Of a DNA stretch of 40,735 nt, positions 31,076 to 38,368 are shown piece after piece (positions within the stretch are counted from its first letter, which is position 1; every line of letters begins with the position of its first letter). The DNA is from Chloroflexota bacterium (GTDB lineage Bacteria; Chloroflexota; Dormibacteria; CF-121): the NCBI GenBank assembly GCA_005881715.1, contig VBEE01000051.1, positions 1 through 40,735 on the forward strand, in the 5' to 3' direction. The translations under genes were made by a program, and so were the position numbers. A model generated the notes under the pieces. It saw only the letters and a list, made by a program, of their open reading frames with translations, made no database searches and was not told the origin of the DNA.

Positions 31076-31372
31076 GTGGACTTCCGCGAGTATCTGAAGC
31101 GCAAGTGTCGCGAGCAGAACATTTCCCTGCACCGACTGGCGGTCCGCTGCGACCTCAACCAGATTTATTTCTACCAGGCCGTCAACAAGAACAAGGAAAA
31201 TCCGCCGCCCTGGGTGCTGCGCCGGGCTGCACCGCACCTCGGCGTCACCTACGTTGAGCTGATGATCGCGGCCGGGCATCTGACGGAGGACGACCTGCGC
31301 GCCTATGGCAGCCCCCCGCCAAAACCCTCTGAAAAAGAACGCGAGCGGGAACGGGAGAAGGTGTCGGTCTAA
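31076..31372 (+). CDS. Small XRE-like helix-turn-helix protein
   Basis: 98 residues. The N-terminal two thirds fits a Cro/C1-type HTH: LKRKCREQNISLHRLAVRCDLNQIYFYQAVNKNKENPPPWVLRRAAPHLGV. The position of the second-helix Ala and the hydrophobics is right, but the recognition helix is unusual. The C-terminus is a charged tail (PKPSEKEREREREKVSV). The start is GTG at 31076, with GGAGG 8 nt upstream. Possible transcriptional regulator; no target is evident. Confidence 0.7.
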   Translation: MDFREYLKRKCREQNISLHRLAVRCDLNQIYFYQAVNKNKENPPPWVLRRAAPHLGVTYVELMIAAGHLTEDDLRAYGSPPPKPSEKEREREREKVSV

Positions 31373-31521
31373 CCCGCCCCAGGGGGGAAAGCGCGGCCCG
31401 CCGGAAGGAGGGGTTGGCGTTGGATCGGAAGAGGGGGGACGGGAATCAGGGACGCCGGCGGGCCTAGCCAGCCCGGGGATCATAGCAACGCGTTCCGCGC
31501 GCGACACGCCATTTGCAAACG

Positions 31522-31562
31522 TGTAACCGGGCTGTTACAGCCTCTTAGGAGGTCGATAGACT
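31522..31562 (+). promoter_or_regulatory. dinB promoter with TGTAAC palindrome
   Basis: TAGACT (31557-31562) stands 6 nt before the GTG at 31569, and GTTACA (31534-31539) 17 nt upstream serves as -35. GTTACA is also the right arm of TGTAAC-N6-GTTACA (31522-31539), so a bound protein would cover the -35. AGGAGG at 31547-31552 is too far from the start to be a ribosome site. No standard LexA box is seen. Confidence 0.55.
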
Positions 31563-31568
31563 GGCATC

Positions 31569-32786
31569 GTGCGCCGGGTCGTGATGCACGTCGATCTCGA
31601 TGCGTTCTACGCCTCCGTGGAACAGCTTCGCCGCCCGGACCTCCGCGGCAAGCCCGTGATCGTGGGCGGCGCGGGCATCCCCGGCGAGCGCGGCGTCGTG
31701 GCGGCGGCGTCCTACGAAGCCCGCCCTTTCGGGGTTCGGTCCGCGATGCCGCTCAGCCGTGCCCGGCGGTTGTGCCCGAAGGCGATCTTCGTGCCCTGCG
31801 ACTTCAAGGCGTACCGCGAGGCGTCCACGGCGGTTTTCAGGATCCTCGATCGCTACTCGCCGGTGATCGAGCCGATCGCGCTCGATGAGGCGTACCTGGA
31901 CATCAGCGGTCAGGAGGCGCTCATGGGACAGCCGGACTCCGTCGCGGTGCGCTTGCGCGATGAAGTCAAGGAGCGCTGCGGGCTCGACCTCAGCATCGGT
32001 GTGGCCAGCTGCAAGCTCGTCGCCAAAGTCGCCTCCGAGCTGCGCAAACCCCGCGGTCTCGTCGTCGTCCAGCCGGGCCATGAGGCGGCCTTTCTCGCTG
32101 CCCTGCCACTGGCCCGGCTGCCCGGCTGCGGGCCGGCCACCGCCCTTCGGCTGGAGCGTGTTGGTGTCCGCACCATCGGCGAGCTGGCGGCCCTCCCCGA
32201 TCCACTGCTGGGCGAGCTGTTCGGGCAGTACGGCCGCGTCCTCGGGGCCCACGCTCGTGGCATCGATCCCAGCCCGGTCCTCCCCCCCGGCGATCCCAAG
32301 AGCATCTCGCGCGAGGTCACATTCGATCATGACCAGTTAAACGCCGCCAGGGTAAGGTCGACCGCGCTCCGTCTGTTGCAGGACGTGACCCAGAGCCTCC
32401 GGGCGCACGGGCTCTCGGCCCGGACCGTGGTCTTGAAGATTCGCTATCAACCGTTCGACACCCAATCACGGCAGGCCACCCTGCCCTACCCGACCGACCG
32501 AGACGACCAGATTGCCGCTGCCCTGCGCCAGCTGCTGGAGACGCAATTGGATGTCTCGCGGCCGATCCGGCTGATCGGGGCGGGCGTGAGCAACCTCGAG
32601 CCGTGCGCCACGCAGCTGAGCCTGCTGGAAGGACGGTCATCGAGGCTGGCCCAGCTCGACGAGCGACTCGACGAGCTGCGCGATCGATACGGTGACCATG
32701 TGATCGCCCGCGGTGCTGCCGCGCGGACACAGCAGAAAGATATGCGGCGCGACGACCTCGACGCCCTGCGGGAGCCAGGACGATGA
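31569..32786 (+). CDS. dinB: DNA polymerase IV (Y-family translesion polymerase)
   Basis: 405 residues. Palm motifs VMHVDLDAFYASVEQ (Asp 8 and 10 region), AASYEARPFGVRSAMP and IALDEAYLDISG carry the catalytic carboxylates. The thumb helix-hairpin-helix (LPGCGPATALRLERVGVRTIGEL) and little finger domain (ARTVVLKIRYQPFDTQSRQ) follow. A beta-clamp-type motif is suggested by QLSLL (about 350). It copies past damaged bases with low fidelity. The message is probably leaderless (GTG 6 nt after TAGACT). The stop overlaps the moaC start (ATGA). Confidence 0.95.
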   Translation: MRRVVMHVDLDAFYASVEQLRRPDLRGKPVIVGGAGIPGERGVVAAASYEARPFGVRSAMPLSRARRLCPKAIFVPCDFKAYREASTAVFRILDRYSPVIEPIALDEAYLDISGQEALMGQPDSVAVRLRDEVKERCGLDLSIGVASCKLVAKVASELRKPRGLVVVQPGHEAAFLAALPLARLPGCGPATALRLERVGVRTIGELAALPDPLLGELFGQYGRVLGAHARGIDPSPVLPPGDPKSISREVTFDHDQLNAARVRSTALRLLQDVTQSLRAHGLSARTVVLKIRYQPFDTQSRQATLPYPTDRDDQIAAALRQLLETQLDVSRPIRLIGAGVSNLEPCATQLSLLEGRSSRLAQLDERLDELRDRYGDHVIARGAAARTQQKDMRRDDLDALREPGR

Positions 32787-33277
32787 GCGCCGCCCGCGCC
32801 CCCAGGCTGACCCACCTCGGACCGGGTGGCGAAGCACGCATGGTCGACATCTCCGCCAAGCCCAGCAGCCATCGGGAGGCCCGCGCGCGGGGAGCCGTCA
32901 AAATGAGCCTGGCAGCCTTTGAAGCGATAGTGGGTGGCAATCTTCCAAAAGGTGAAGTCATCGCAACCGCGCGGATCGCGGGCATTCAGGCAGCCAAACG
33001 CACCAGCGAACTCATCCCGATGTGTCATCCCCTGGCATTGACCGTGGTCGACGTCGACTGCGTGCCAGACCGCGGTCTGCCCGGCATCCGGATCGAGGCA
33101 CATGTGCGCTGCGAAGGAAAGACCGGAGCCGAGATGGAAGCGCTGACCGCGGTCGCCACGGCGGCACTGACCGTTGTCGACATGGCGAAAAGCGTCGACC
33201 GGTGGATGACTATCGATGACGTGACGCTGGTCTCAAAGCGCGGCGGGAAGAGCGGGGCGCTGCGTCGGCCGGGCTGA
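32783..33277 (+). CDS. moaC: Cyclic pyranopterin monophosphate synthase MoaC
   Basis: 164 residues. MVDISAKPSSHREARARG, AGIQAAKRTSELIPMCHPLALT, the EGKTGAEMEALTAV block and DMAKSVDRWMTI are MoaC signatures; the Cys of the common DMCKAVD is Ala here. The enzyme makes cPMP from the MoaA product in molybdenum cofactor synthesis. It starts within the dinB stop codon, an unusual coupling, since no other moa gene is next to it; mogA is 2.2 kb away on the other strand. Confidence 0.95.
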   Translation: MSAARAPRLTHLGPGGEARMVDISAKPSSHREARARGAVKMSLAAFEAIVGGNLPKGEVIATARIAGIQAAKRTSELIPMCHPLALTVVDVDCVPDRGLPGIRIEAHVRCEGKTGAEMEALTAVATAALTVVDMAKSVDRWMTIDDVTLVSKRGGKSGALRRPG

Positions 33278-34555
33278 TTATCCCTTCAGGGACTTCATGG
33301 CGGCGTCGTAACCCTTTTGCAGATGGGCGTAGGTTTTGACCTCGTAATCGGCGGGCAGCGCAGCCTCCAGTGCAGTGAGCGTCTTGAGCCCCGCTTGCAC
33401 CGCGTCCGAGTATTTCTTGGTAGCGGCGGCGTCCTTGTTCGCGATCGCTTGCACCAGGCTCTCGGTGTTGCTCACCAGGTCATTGAATGCGCTGATCTGT
33501 TTGGCCAGCGCATCCGGGACGCCGGGCGCGTGGTCGAGTGACATGGCGAGCTGGAGTTTCTGCTGGGCGTCAGGGTAGGGTGCGCCGGCACCGGCGAGGT
33601 CGTGCTTGCCGATGGCGGCATACATCTTGGTGAAATCGATCATCGCGTCGAGCGCCGGCATCATGACCTTGCCCTGGTTGGAGCCCGCGGTGAGAGCCTC
33701 ATCGGCCTGCTTGAGCCCATCGAGAGCGGTCTTGAGCCGCTGGCGCTCAGCCGCGATCGCGGCGCCCGATGGCGGCGCGACGAACTGGAGCACCACCAGC
33801 CGCTGGTCGGCGCCACGCAGGGCGGCCTCGTCGGCCTGGACGATGGCCAGCGCATTGTCGATCGACTGAAGGTCCTTCACCGCCTGGGCTTTGAGCCCAG
33901 CCAGATCCGTCGCGCTGGAATCCGGGGCGAAGAAGCTGGCGAAGCCCGCGTCAATCTTCGACTGGTGGATGACCGCGGTGGCCACTGCCTGGTCGGCGCC
34001 GGCAATCTGGCTCGAGGCGAGCGCCGGCGTGACACCAAGGAGCAGCACCATCAGCCCCACCACGCCCAGGATCGCGTAGGCAAGCTCTTGCTGGTAACGC
34101 ACCACGATAGGCGGCAGCGCCATGGGGACGGTGAAGGTCTGGCCGAAGAGCCGCAGCGCTGTCGACCCAGAGGCCGGCGCGTCGGCGGCGTAGGTCGGAT
34201 AGCCTGGAGCCTGCCCGTAGGCCCCTGGCTGCTGGGGATATCCCGGCCCCTGAGCGTACCCCGGCGGGGCGTACGTCGGATACGGCGAGCCTGGCTGACC
34301 CGGCTGTCCCGGATAGCCATTCGGCGCTCCCGGGTACTGGGGCATCTGCGGGTATCCCTGGGGAGGATAGTTGGGCGCGCCGTACGGCGCCGGCGCCGGA
34401 GGCTGCTGCTCCTGCCCCTGGGGCGGGTAGCCCGGCGGGGCGTAGCCTGGCGAAGGCGGCGGCAGGGCGTTGCGGCAATTGGCGCAGGCCTGGGCGCCTG
34501 GCGGGTTCCAGGTGGCGCCGCAATACGGACACGGTGCGGATTGGTAGGCCTGCAT
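33278..34555 (-). CDS. Zinc-ribbon, Gly/Pro/Tyr-rich membrane protein
   Basis: 425 residues. An N-terminal zinc ribbon CPYCG...CANCR (Cys 9, 12, 24, 27), then about 95 residues of Pro/Gly/Tyr/Gln low complexity (PQGYPQMPQYPGAPNGYPG type). One transmembrane helix follows (AILGVVGLMVLLLGVTPALA, about 161-180), then a helical Ala/Lys/Asp-rich extracytoplasmic domain of about 240 residues (YSDAVQAGLKTLTALEAALP). The ribbon and linker are cytoplasmic. Function unknown; the plan resembles zinc-ribbon sensor or scaffold proteins of Gram-positive-like bacteria. Convergent with moaC with no spacer. Confidence 0.7.
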   Translation of the reverse strand: MQAYQSAPCPYCGATWNPPGAQACANCRNALPPPSPGYAPPGYPPQGQEQQPPAPAPYGAPNYPPQGYPQMPQYPGAPNGYPGQPGQPGSPYPTYAPPGYAQGPGYPQQPGAYGQAPGYPTYAADAPASGSTALRLFGQTFTVPMALPPIVVRYQQELAYAILGVVGLMVLLLGVTPALASSQIAGADQAVATAVIHQSKIDAGFASFFAPDSSATDLAGLKAQAVKDLQSIDNALAIVQADEAALRGADQRLVVLQFVAPPSGAAIAAERQRLKTALDGLKQADEALTAGSNQGKVMMPALDAMIDFTKMYAAIGKHDLAGAGAPYPDAQQKLQLAMSLDHAPGVPDALAKQISAFNDLVSNTESLVQAIANKDAAATKKYSDAVQAGLKTLTALEAALPADYEVKTYAHLQKGYDAAMKSLKG

Positions 34556-34628
34556 AGCTGCGCCGCGGCGCTACCCATGCAACTGGCCGGCCGGGGAATT
34601 CCTTTCGGGCAGGCCCGGCCGCCGGGCG

Positions 34629-35510
34629 CTACTGCAGGAGCTCGTTCAGGTCGGCCGCGTTACGGACGGCGTAGTCGGAGTAGCAGTTGTTCATGACGGC
34701 GTGCACCTCGCCGGCCTGCGCCGCCATATCGCCGAGCTTGGGCACCCAGGCCTTCAGCTCGCTGGGCTGGTAGAGATAGCGGAATTTTTCCGCGGTGCTG
34801 ATCCCTTTTTTTTCCCAGGTCTCCCGATTGTGTCCGTGGAAGCGCACCATGCCGAGGGGCGCGGTCACCGCCACCACCGGCGGCACGCTCGAGCCTAACC
34901 CCTGCGGCTCATCGACCACGACATAACTCAGGCCGCGCCCCTTCAAGAACTCGAAAACCCGCTGGCGCCGCTCCTCCTTCAACCAGGACGCCTGTCGAAA
35001 TTCGATCGCGATCCTAAAGTCGGGCAGCCATTCGCGCAGATCCTCCATGAACCGGTAGGAGGCCGGTGACGGCAAGAACCACTTGGGGAACTGGAAGACG
35101 ATCGCCCCGAGCTTGCCCGCATCCTGCAACGGCTGCAGGCCCTCGCGGAACCGATCCCACACGCGTTCCTTTTCCTTGGGGCCCAGGTCCTTGAAGTACA
35201 AGTTGCGCTTCGAATCGGAGAGCTTTTCGCGAAGATCCTTCGGCAAGCGTGTCGCCGGGGCCGGATGCTGGGTGAGCAGCGCATAGGCCTTGGCGTTGAA
35301 GGTGAAATCTTTTGGCGTGCGCTCGACCCACAGCTGCGCCGTCCTCTCGTTGGGGATGGCGTAGAAGGTGCTGTCGACCTCGACGATGGGGAATTTCGAG
35401 GCGTAGTAGCGCAGCCGATCCTCCGCGGTTGTCGCGGTCGGCGGATACCATCCGCTCTTCACCAGGGTTGGTTCGGTCCAGGATGAGATCCCGACCTTGA
35501 TCCGGCCCAT
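34629..35510 (-). CDS. DUF72 (YecE-like) protein
   Basis: 293 residues. GISSWTEPTLVKSGWYPP at the start, FPIVEVDSTFYAIPNERTAQLWVERTP, FTFNAKAYALLTQH, QFPKWFLPS, IAIEFRQASWL and VRFHGHNRETW are the conserved strands of the DUF72 TIM-barrel family. Biochemical function is not established. The ATG at 35510 shares a base with the mogA stop (TGATG), so the two are one operon. Confidence 0.93.
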   Translation of the reverse strand: MGRIKVGISSWTEPTLVKSGWYPPTATTAEDRLRYYASKFPIVEVDSTFYAIPNERTAQLWVERTPKDFTFNAKAYALLTQHPAPATRLPKDLREKLSDSKRNLYFKDLGPKEKERVWDRFREGLQPLQDAGKLGAIVFQFPKWFLPSPASYRFMEDLREWLPDFRIAIEFRQASWLKEERRQRVFEFLKGRGLSYVVVDEPQGLGSSVPPVVAVTAPLGMVRFHGHNRETWEKKGISTAEKFRYLYQPSELKAWVPKLGDMAAQAGEVHAVMNNCYSDYAVRNAADLNELLQ

Positions 35511-36016
35511 CAGCTAGGACGGTGCGCGGCCGGCGTATCGCTGACCTGGTTGCGCAGGGTGCGCAGCCCGTGTGGCAGCGCCTCCATCACGGCCTCGAGG
35601 CTGTCGGCAACGCCGCGTGGACTGCCGGGGAGGGCGAGCACCAGGGTGCGCCCCACAACCCCGGCCAGCGAGCGTGACAGCATGGCATGCGGCGTCTTGC
35701 GCAAGCCCGCGGCGCGCATCGCTTCGGCAATGCCCGGGACGACGTAGTCGAACAAGGGTTCCAGCGCCTGCGGCGTGACATCTCTCGGACCGAGCCCGGT
35801 ACCCCCCGTCGACACGATCAGATCCGGGTCCGTTGCTCGCAGCCACTCACGGACCTGATGTTGAATGTGTTCCACGTCGTCGGTGACCACCGCGCGACCG
35901 ACGACATCGGCGGGAATGCGAGCGAGCGCCTCGCTGATCTTTTCGCCGCTCTCGTCGACGCGCTCCCCGCGCGCGCCCTTGGTGCTGACCGTCAGGATGC
36001 AGGCGCGAAAGCTCAT
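35510..36016 (-). CDS. mogA: Molybdopterin adenylyltransferase (MogA/MoaB family)
   Basis: 168 residues. STKGARGERVDESGEKI near the start, LIVSTGGTGLGPRDVTPQAL as the MPT-binding loop and TLVLALPGSPRGV at the end define the MogA/MoaB fold. It adenylates molybdopterin before metal insertion. The ATG at 36016 is 6 nt after TAGACT, so the message is probably leaderless. It complements moaC on the other strand; the remaining cofactor genes are not in the window. Confidence 0.9.
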   Translation of the reverse strand: MSFRACILTVSTKGARGERVDESGEKISEALARIPADVVGRAVVTDDVEHIQHQVREWLRATDPDLIVSTGGTGLGPRDVTPQALEPLFDYVVPGIAEAMRAAGLRKTPHAMLSRSLAGVVGRTLVLALPGSPRGVADSLEAVMEALPHGLRTLRNQVSDTPAAHRPS

Positions 36017-36022
36017 CCCAGC

Positions 36023-36028
36023 AGTCTA
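36023..36028 (-). promoter_or_regulatory. Leaderless-type -10 box for mogA-DUF72
   Basis: TAGACT on the minus strand, 6 nt before the ATG at 36016, directly preceded by a dispersed palindrome. Confidence 0.55.
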
Positions 36029-36030
36029 GA

Positions 36031-36072
36031 AGCCCCCACCTGGCCCTCCCCCTCGAGCGGGGGCAGGGATAA
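36031..36072. repeat. Dispersed GC palindrome, copy 2
   Basis: AGCCCCCACCTGGCCC, then CCCCCTCGAGCGGGGG hairpin, ending CAGGGATAA. It shares flanks and layout with 15521-15556. Both copies lie immediately upstream of a minus-strand gene. Confidence 0.6.
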
Positions 36073-36080
36073 ACTGGCGG

Positions 36081-36530
36081 TCAGCCTTCGGCGCGGTAAG
36101 CGGCGTGGGCCGCGATCGTGCGGCAGAAGTCCGTCACGGCTCCGCTCACATCCATCAGGTCGCGATAGCCAAACGAGACGCAATGGTCGAAGGGCGGAAA
36201 GCGCACGACGGTCGAGGCCGGCGCGACGTCTGCGTCGTACAGCACCAGGACCGGACGTCCGCGGCCGAGCAGCCAACCGGCTTCAAACCCGACGCCGATG
36301 CTGCGACCGGTCATCTCCACGCAGCCGGCGTCGGCCTCGAGCAGCTCGCGATGCATCATCTCGGCGACCAGCTCCGGCCGGTCCAGGCCGGGTCGGTACT
36401 CCGGATCGGCCACTCGCTCGGCAAGTATTCCGGCACCGTACTCGACCAGGGCGCGGTGAGCCAGCTGAATCGCCTCCAGGCTGCGCGGGCCGAGCTCGCC
36501 GCTGACGGCGCGGCCGAGATAGACCTTCAT
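36081..36530 (-). CDS. DNPH1/nucleoside 2-deoxyribosyltransferase-like N-hydrolase
   Basis: 149 residues. VYLGRAVSGELG at the start, ALVEYGAGILAERVAD, LLEADAGCVEMTGRSIGVGFEAG (with the catalytic-type Glu) and RPVLVLYDAD match the 2-deoxyribosyltransferase fold, closest in pattern to DNPH1/Rcl, which hydrolyses 2'-deoxynucleoside 5'-monophosphates. A nucleotide-pool cleansing role is likely. The ATG at 36530 overlaps the stop of the small membrane protein gene (ATGA). Confidence 0.72.
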   Translation of the reverse strand: MKVYLGRAVSGELGPRSLEAIQLAHRALVEYGAGILAERVADPEYRPGLDRPELVAEMMHRELLEADAGCVEMTGRSIGVGFEAGWLLGRGRPVLVLYDADVAPASTVVRFPPFDHCVSFGYRDLMDVSGAVTDFCRTIAAHAAYRAEG

Positions 36531-36688
36531 CGTTCGATCACGGTGGGCGTGGGCTTCCGCTTCGGCCGCCAGAGCCCGACGATCAGCATCACCATCCCGA
36601 GCACCGGGTCGAAGGGCAGCACGATGCCGCCCAGGAGCGCGCTGATCCAGCGCGGCCGAAAGCGCCGCATGGCCGAATTATCGGACAT
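36527..36688 (-). CDS. 53-residue membrane protein
   Basis: Small protein MSDNSAMRRFRPRW, a hydrophobic stretch of about 25 residues broken by PFDP (ALLGGIVLPFDPVLGMVMLIVGLW) and a basic tail (RPKRKPTPTVIER). It is one helix or a short helical hairpin. Start at 36688 overlaps the upstream stop by 11 bp; an ATG at 36670 would give 47 residues. It sits between two coupled genes, which supports it as real. The long open frame above it is the shadow of the Nif3-like gene. Confidence 0.55.
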   Translation of the reverse strand: MSDNSAMRRFRPRWISALLGGIVLPFDPVLGMVMLIVGLWRPKRKPTPTVIER

Positions 36689-37040
36689 CTTCGGGAGGTA
36701 TGACGGCCTCGCTAGATGCCATTGCGTCGGCCGGTTCGTTCTCCACGTCGAGGCCCTCGTCGTCATCGAGGTGCACGCCGTCCGTCGCGGGCTCCCCCTT
36801 ACGCCGGCGCGCCGGCCGCTCGGCCGACAGCGATCGGACATCGAGACCCTGACGAAGCAGGTGAATGCTCTCGAGAAAAGACAGCCGTTCGACCAGCCAG
36901 CCGACCCGGTAATGAACCGCGAACCAGGTTTCGTGAGGCGGGGGGTGACGGTGACGGCGTCGCCAGCGGCCGACCGCCTCCTTGAAGGTGGGGGCAAAGC
37001 CACCGTCTCCCCGACGATCGGCGCCCGGATTGCCTGACAC
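36678..37040 (-). CDS. Hypothetical protein, basic N-terminus and acidic C-terminus
   Basis: 120 residues, unrecognised. The N-terminal half is rich in Arg, His and aromatic residues (KEAVGRWRRRHRHPPPHETW, then FAVHYRVGWLVERLSFLES). The C-terminal third is strongly acidic (VHLDDDEGLDVENEPADAM). No membrane segment. TAGAAT lies 6 nt before the GTG at 37040, which is the main evidence that the frame is used. It heads an operon with the 53-residue membrane protein and the DNPH1-like gene. Confidence 0.55.
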   Translation of the reverse strand: MSGNPGADRRGDGGFAPTFKEAVGRWRRRHRHPPPHETWFAVHYRVGWLVERLSFLESIHLLRQGLDVRSLSAERPARRRKGEPATDGVHLDDDEGLDVENEPADAMASSEAVIPPEDVR

Positions 37041-37046
37041 GGACGG

Positions 37047-37060
37047 ATTCTAGGGATAAT
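37047..37060. promoter_or_regulatory. Divergent leaderless-type promoters, 26 bp between start codons
   Basis: Minus strand TAGAAT (37052-37047), 6 nt before the GTG at 37040. Plus strand GATAAT (37055-37060), 6 nt before the GTG at 37067. The two -10 boxes are 2 bp apart, so only one polymerase can occupy the region at a time. Confidence 0.6.
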
Positions 37061-37066
37061 GCCGAC

Positions 37067-37891
37067 GTGCGGCTCAGCGAGATCATGGCCCTGGCCAACC
37101 GACTCGCGCACTGTGCGCAGACCCCTGCCGACTCCCAGGTCTATCTCGACGGAGATGTGCGTCGAGTCTACGTCGCCATCGATGTCGACGTCGGCGAGCT
37201 GCTGCTGGCGCAGCGTCTCGGCGTCGACGGCGTGATCGCCCATCATCCAATCGGTTCCCACGCCCGGCTTGGCCTCCCGGTCGTGATACAGCGGCACGAG
37301 GCGCAGATGCGCGCCGAAGGCATCCCGGCCGGGATCGCGCACGAGGTGATGCTCACCCGACAACGGCCGGTTGCGCATGCGCTCCATACCGCCAACTACG
37401 ACCGCGTGGTCGCTGCCGCGCAACAGCTGGCGATGCCGATGATGAATATTCACCTGGCCGCGGACCTCATCGGCCGGCAGTTCTTCATCGATTTCGTGGG
37501 CCGGGTCGTCGACGCCCATGCCACCACCGCGGGCGAGCTGATCGGCGAGCTCAAGACCATTCCCGAAATGGAGGCCTCGCTGGTTCAGCCCGAACTGTGG
37601 CTTGGTACGGCAGAAAATCCCGTGGGCCGCTGGGTCGTCCAGATGGCGGCCGGCACAAATGGTGGCGCGCCGGTCTACCGCACGTATTATGAACACGGCA
37701 TTGACACCATCCTGGCGATGCACATCGACGATCGGGACCTCCGCGAACTGGAGCAGCTGCAGCGCCCGAAGGCAAATCTCGTGATCACCGGCCACATGCC
37801 CAGCGACTCGATCGGGATGAACCGGGTGATTGAGGCCCTGGAGCAGCGAGGCCTCGAAGTTATCGTGGGTTCCGGAGTTATACGGGTTTAG
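37067..37891 (+). CDS. Nif3-like dinuclear metal-centre protein
   Basis: 274 residues. VYVAIDVDVGELLLAQRLGVDGVIAHHPIGSHARL places the metal-binding His pair after a strand as in Nif3/DUF34 proteins. The C-terminal VITGHMPSDSIGMNRVIEALEQRG is the second ligand region. The middle third is less like the core family, so it may be a diverged subfamily. Nif3 proteins bind two metal ions; GTP cyclohydrolase I type 2 or other hydrolase roles have been proposed. GTG start 6 nt after GATAAT. A short SD-led gene follows after 21 nt. Confidence 0.72.
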   Translation: MRLSEIMALANRLAHCAQTPADSQVYLDGDVRRVYVAIDVDVGELLLAQRLGVDGVIAHHPIGSHARLGLPVVIQRHEAQMRAEGIPAGIAHEVMLTRQRPVAHALHTANYDRVVAAAQQLAMPMMNIHLAADLIGRQFFIDFVGRVVDAHATTAGELIGELKTIPEMEASLVQPELWLGTAENPVGRWVVQMAAGTNGGAPVYRTYYEHGIDTILAMHIDDRDLRELEQLQRPKANLVITGHMPSDSIGMNRVIEALEQRGLEVIVGSGVIRV

Positions 37892-37912
37892 ACAACCATC
37901 GAGGAGGACCGC

Positions 37913-38275
37913 TTGGACGAATCACCTCGCGCATACAGCAACGAAGCGGAGCGCCGCTACCACCTGCGTCGGCTTGACGATCTGCTCGAGGCGCTGGAGC
38001 GGCTCAACCTGGCGGAAGCCAAAGAACTCCCGACCGTCGTCAAGGATCGGATCGAGAAGGAAGGCATCACGGTTGACCCGGAGACCAGTTTCAGCCGCCT
38101 GATCGAGCTGGTCTGGGCGCAGCAAGAGAAGTACCTGATCGACCTCAAGGCCGATCGCCGTAAAGGATCCCGTCGGGTCGGCGACGGCGTCGTGGCCTCC
38201 CATCGCGTGCTTGACGCGTTCATCCTTGGTCGCTTGAACCTAGCGGGAAAACGCCGCAGGCGTTTGACAGGCTAG
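37913..38275 (+). CDS. Hypothetical helical protein
   Basis: 120 residues, unrecognised. It starts with TTG at 37913, chosen because GAGGAGG stands 5 nt upstream; no ATG or GTG fits. Largely alpha-helical and charged (NEAERRYHLRRLDDLLEALE, then RLNLAEAKELPTVVKDRIEK), with a basic C-terminus (GKRRRRLTG). No membrane segment. Probably co-transcribed with the Nif3-like gene. Confidence 0.65.
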   Translation: MDESPRAYSNEAERRYHLRRLDDLLEALERLNLAEAKELPTVVKDRIEKEGITVDPETSFSRLIELVWAQQEKYLIDLKADRRKGSRRVGDGVVASHRVLDAFILGRLNLAGKRRRRLTG

Positions 38276-38337
38276 CCCCGTTACGCGAGCTCATCTCGGC
38301 TGCGCCGAAGCGCACTTAGTTCAGAGACTTTAAACGC

Positions 38338-38365
38338 GGCCGAAAGGCCGGCTCGCCCTGCGGGC
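38338..38365 (-). terminator. Hairpins at the 3' end of the double-GAF gene
   Basis: Minus strand: GCCCGCAGGGC (38365-38355) and GGCCTTTCGGCC (38349-38338), followed by GCGTTTAAAG. Two GC hairpins with a short T stretch start 3 nt after the stop. The plus strand has no T-run for the converging gene. Confidence 0.4.
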
Positions 38366-38368
38366 TCG

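Noticed and set aside
31545-32330. Long minus-strand open frame opposite dinB
   Set aside because: Runs through the well-conserved DinB palm motifs on the other strand; low-complexity composition and no family pattern. A GC-rich shadow.
33602-34696. 364-codon plus-strand frame opposite the zinc-ribbon gene
   Set aside because: Arg/Gly-rich reverse reading of the Pro/Gly/Tyr repeat; no start signals.
36105-37037. 310-codon plus-strand frame over the small minus-strand operon
   Set aside because: No recognisable domain, and it crosses three coupled minus-strand frames and the DNPH1-like gene. Treated as shadow.
36689-37795. Upstream extension of the 53-residue membrane protein to 422 codons
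   Set aside because: The extension is antisense to the Nif3-like gene and in another phase from the 120-residue gene; only the C-terminal piece has sensible composition.
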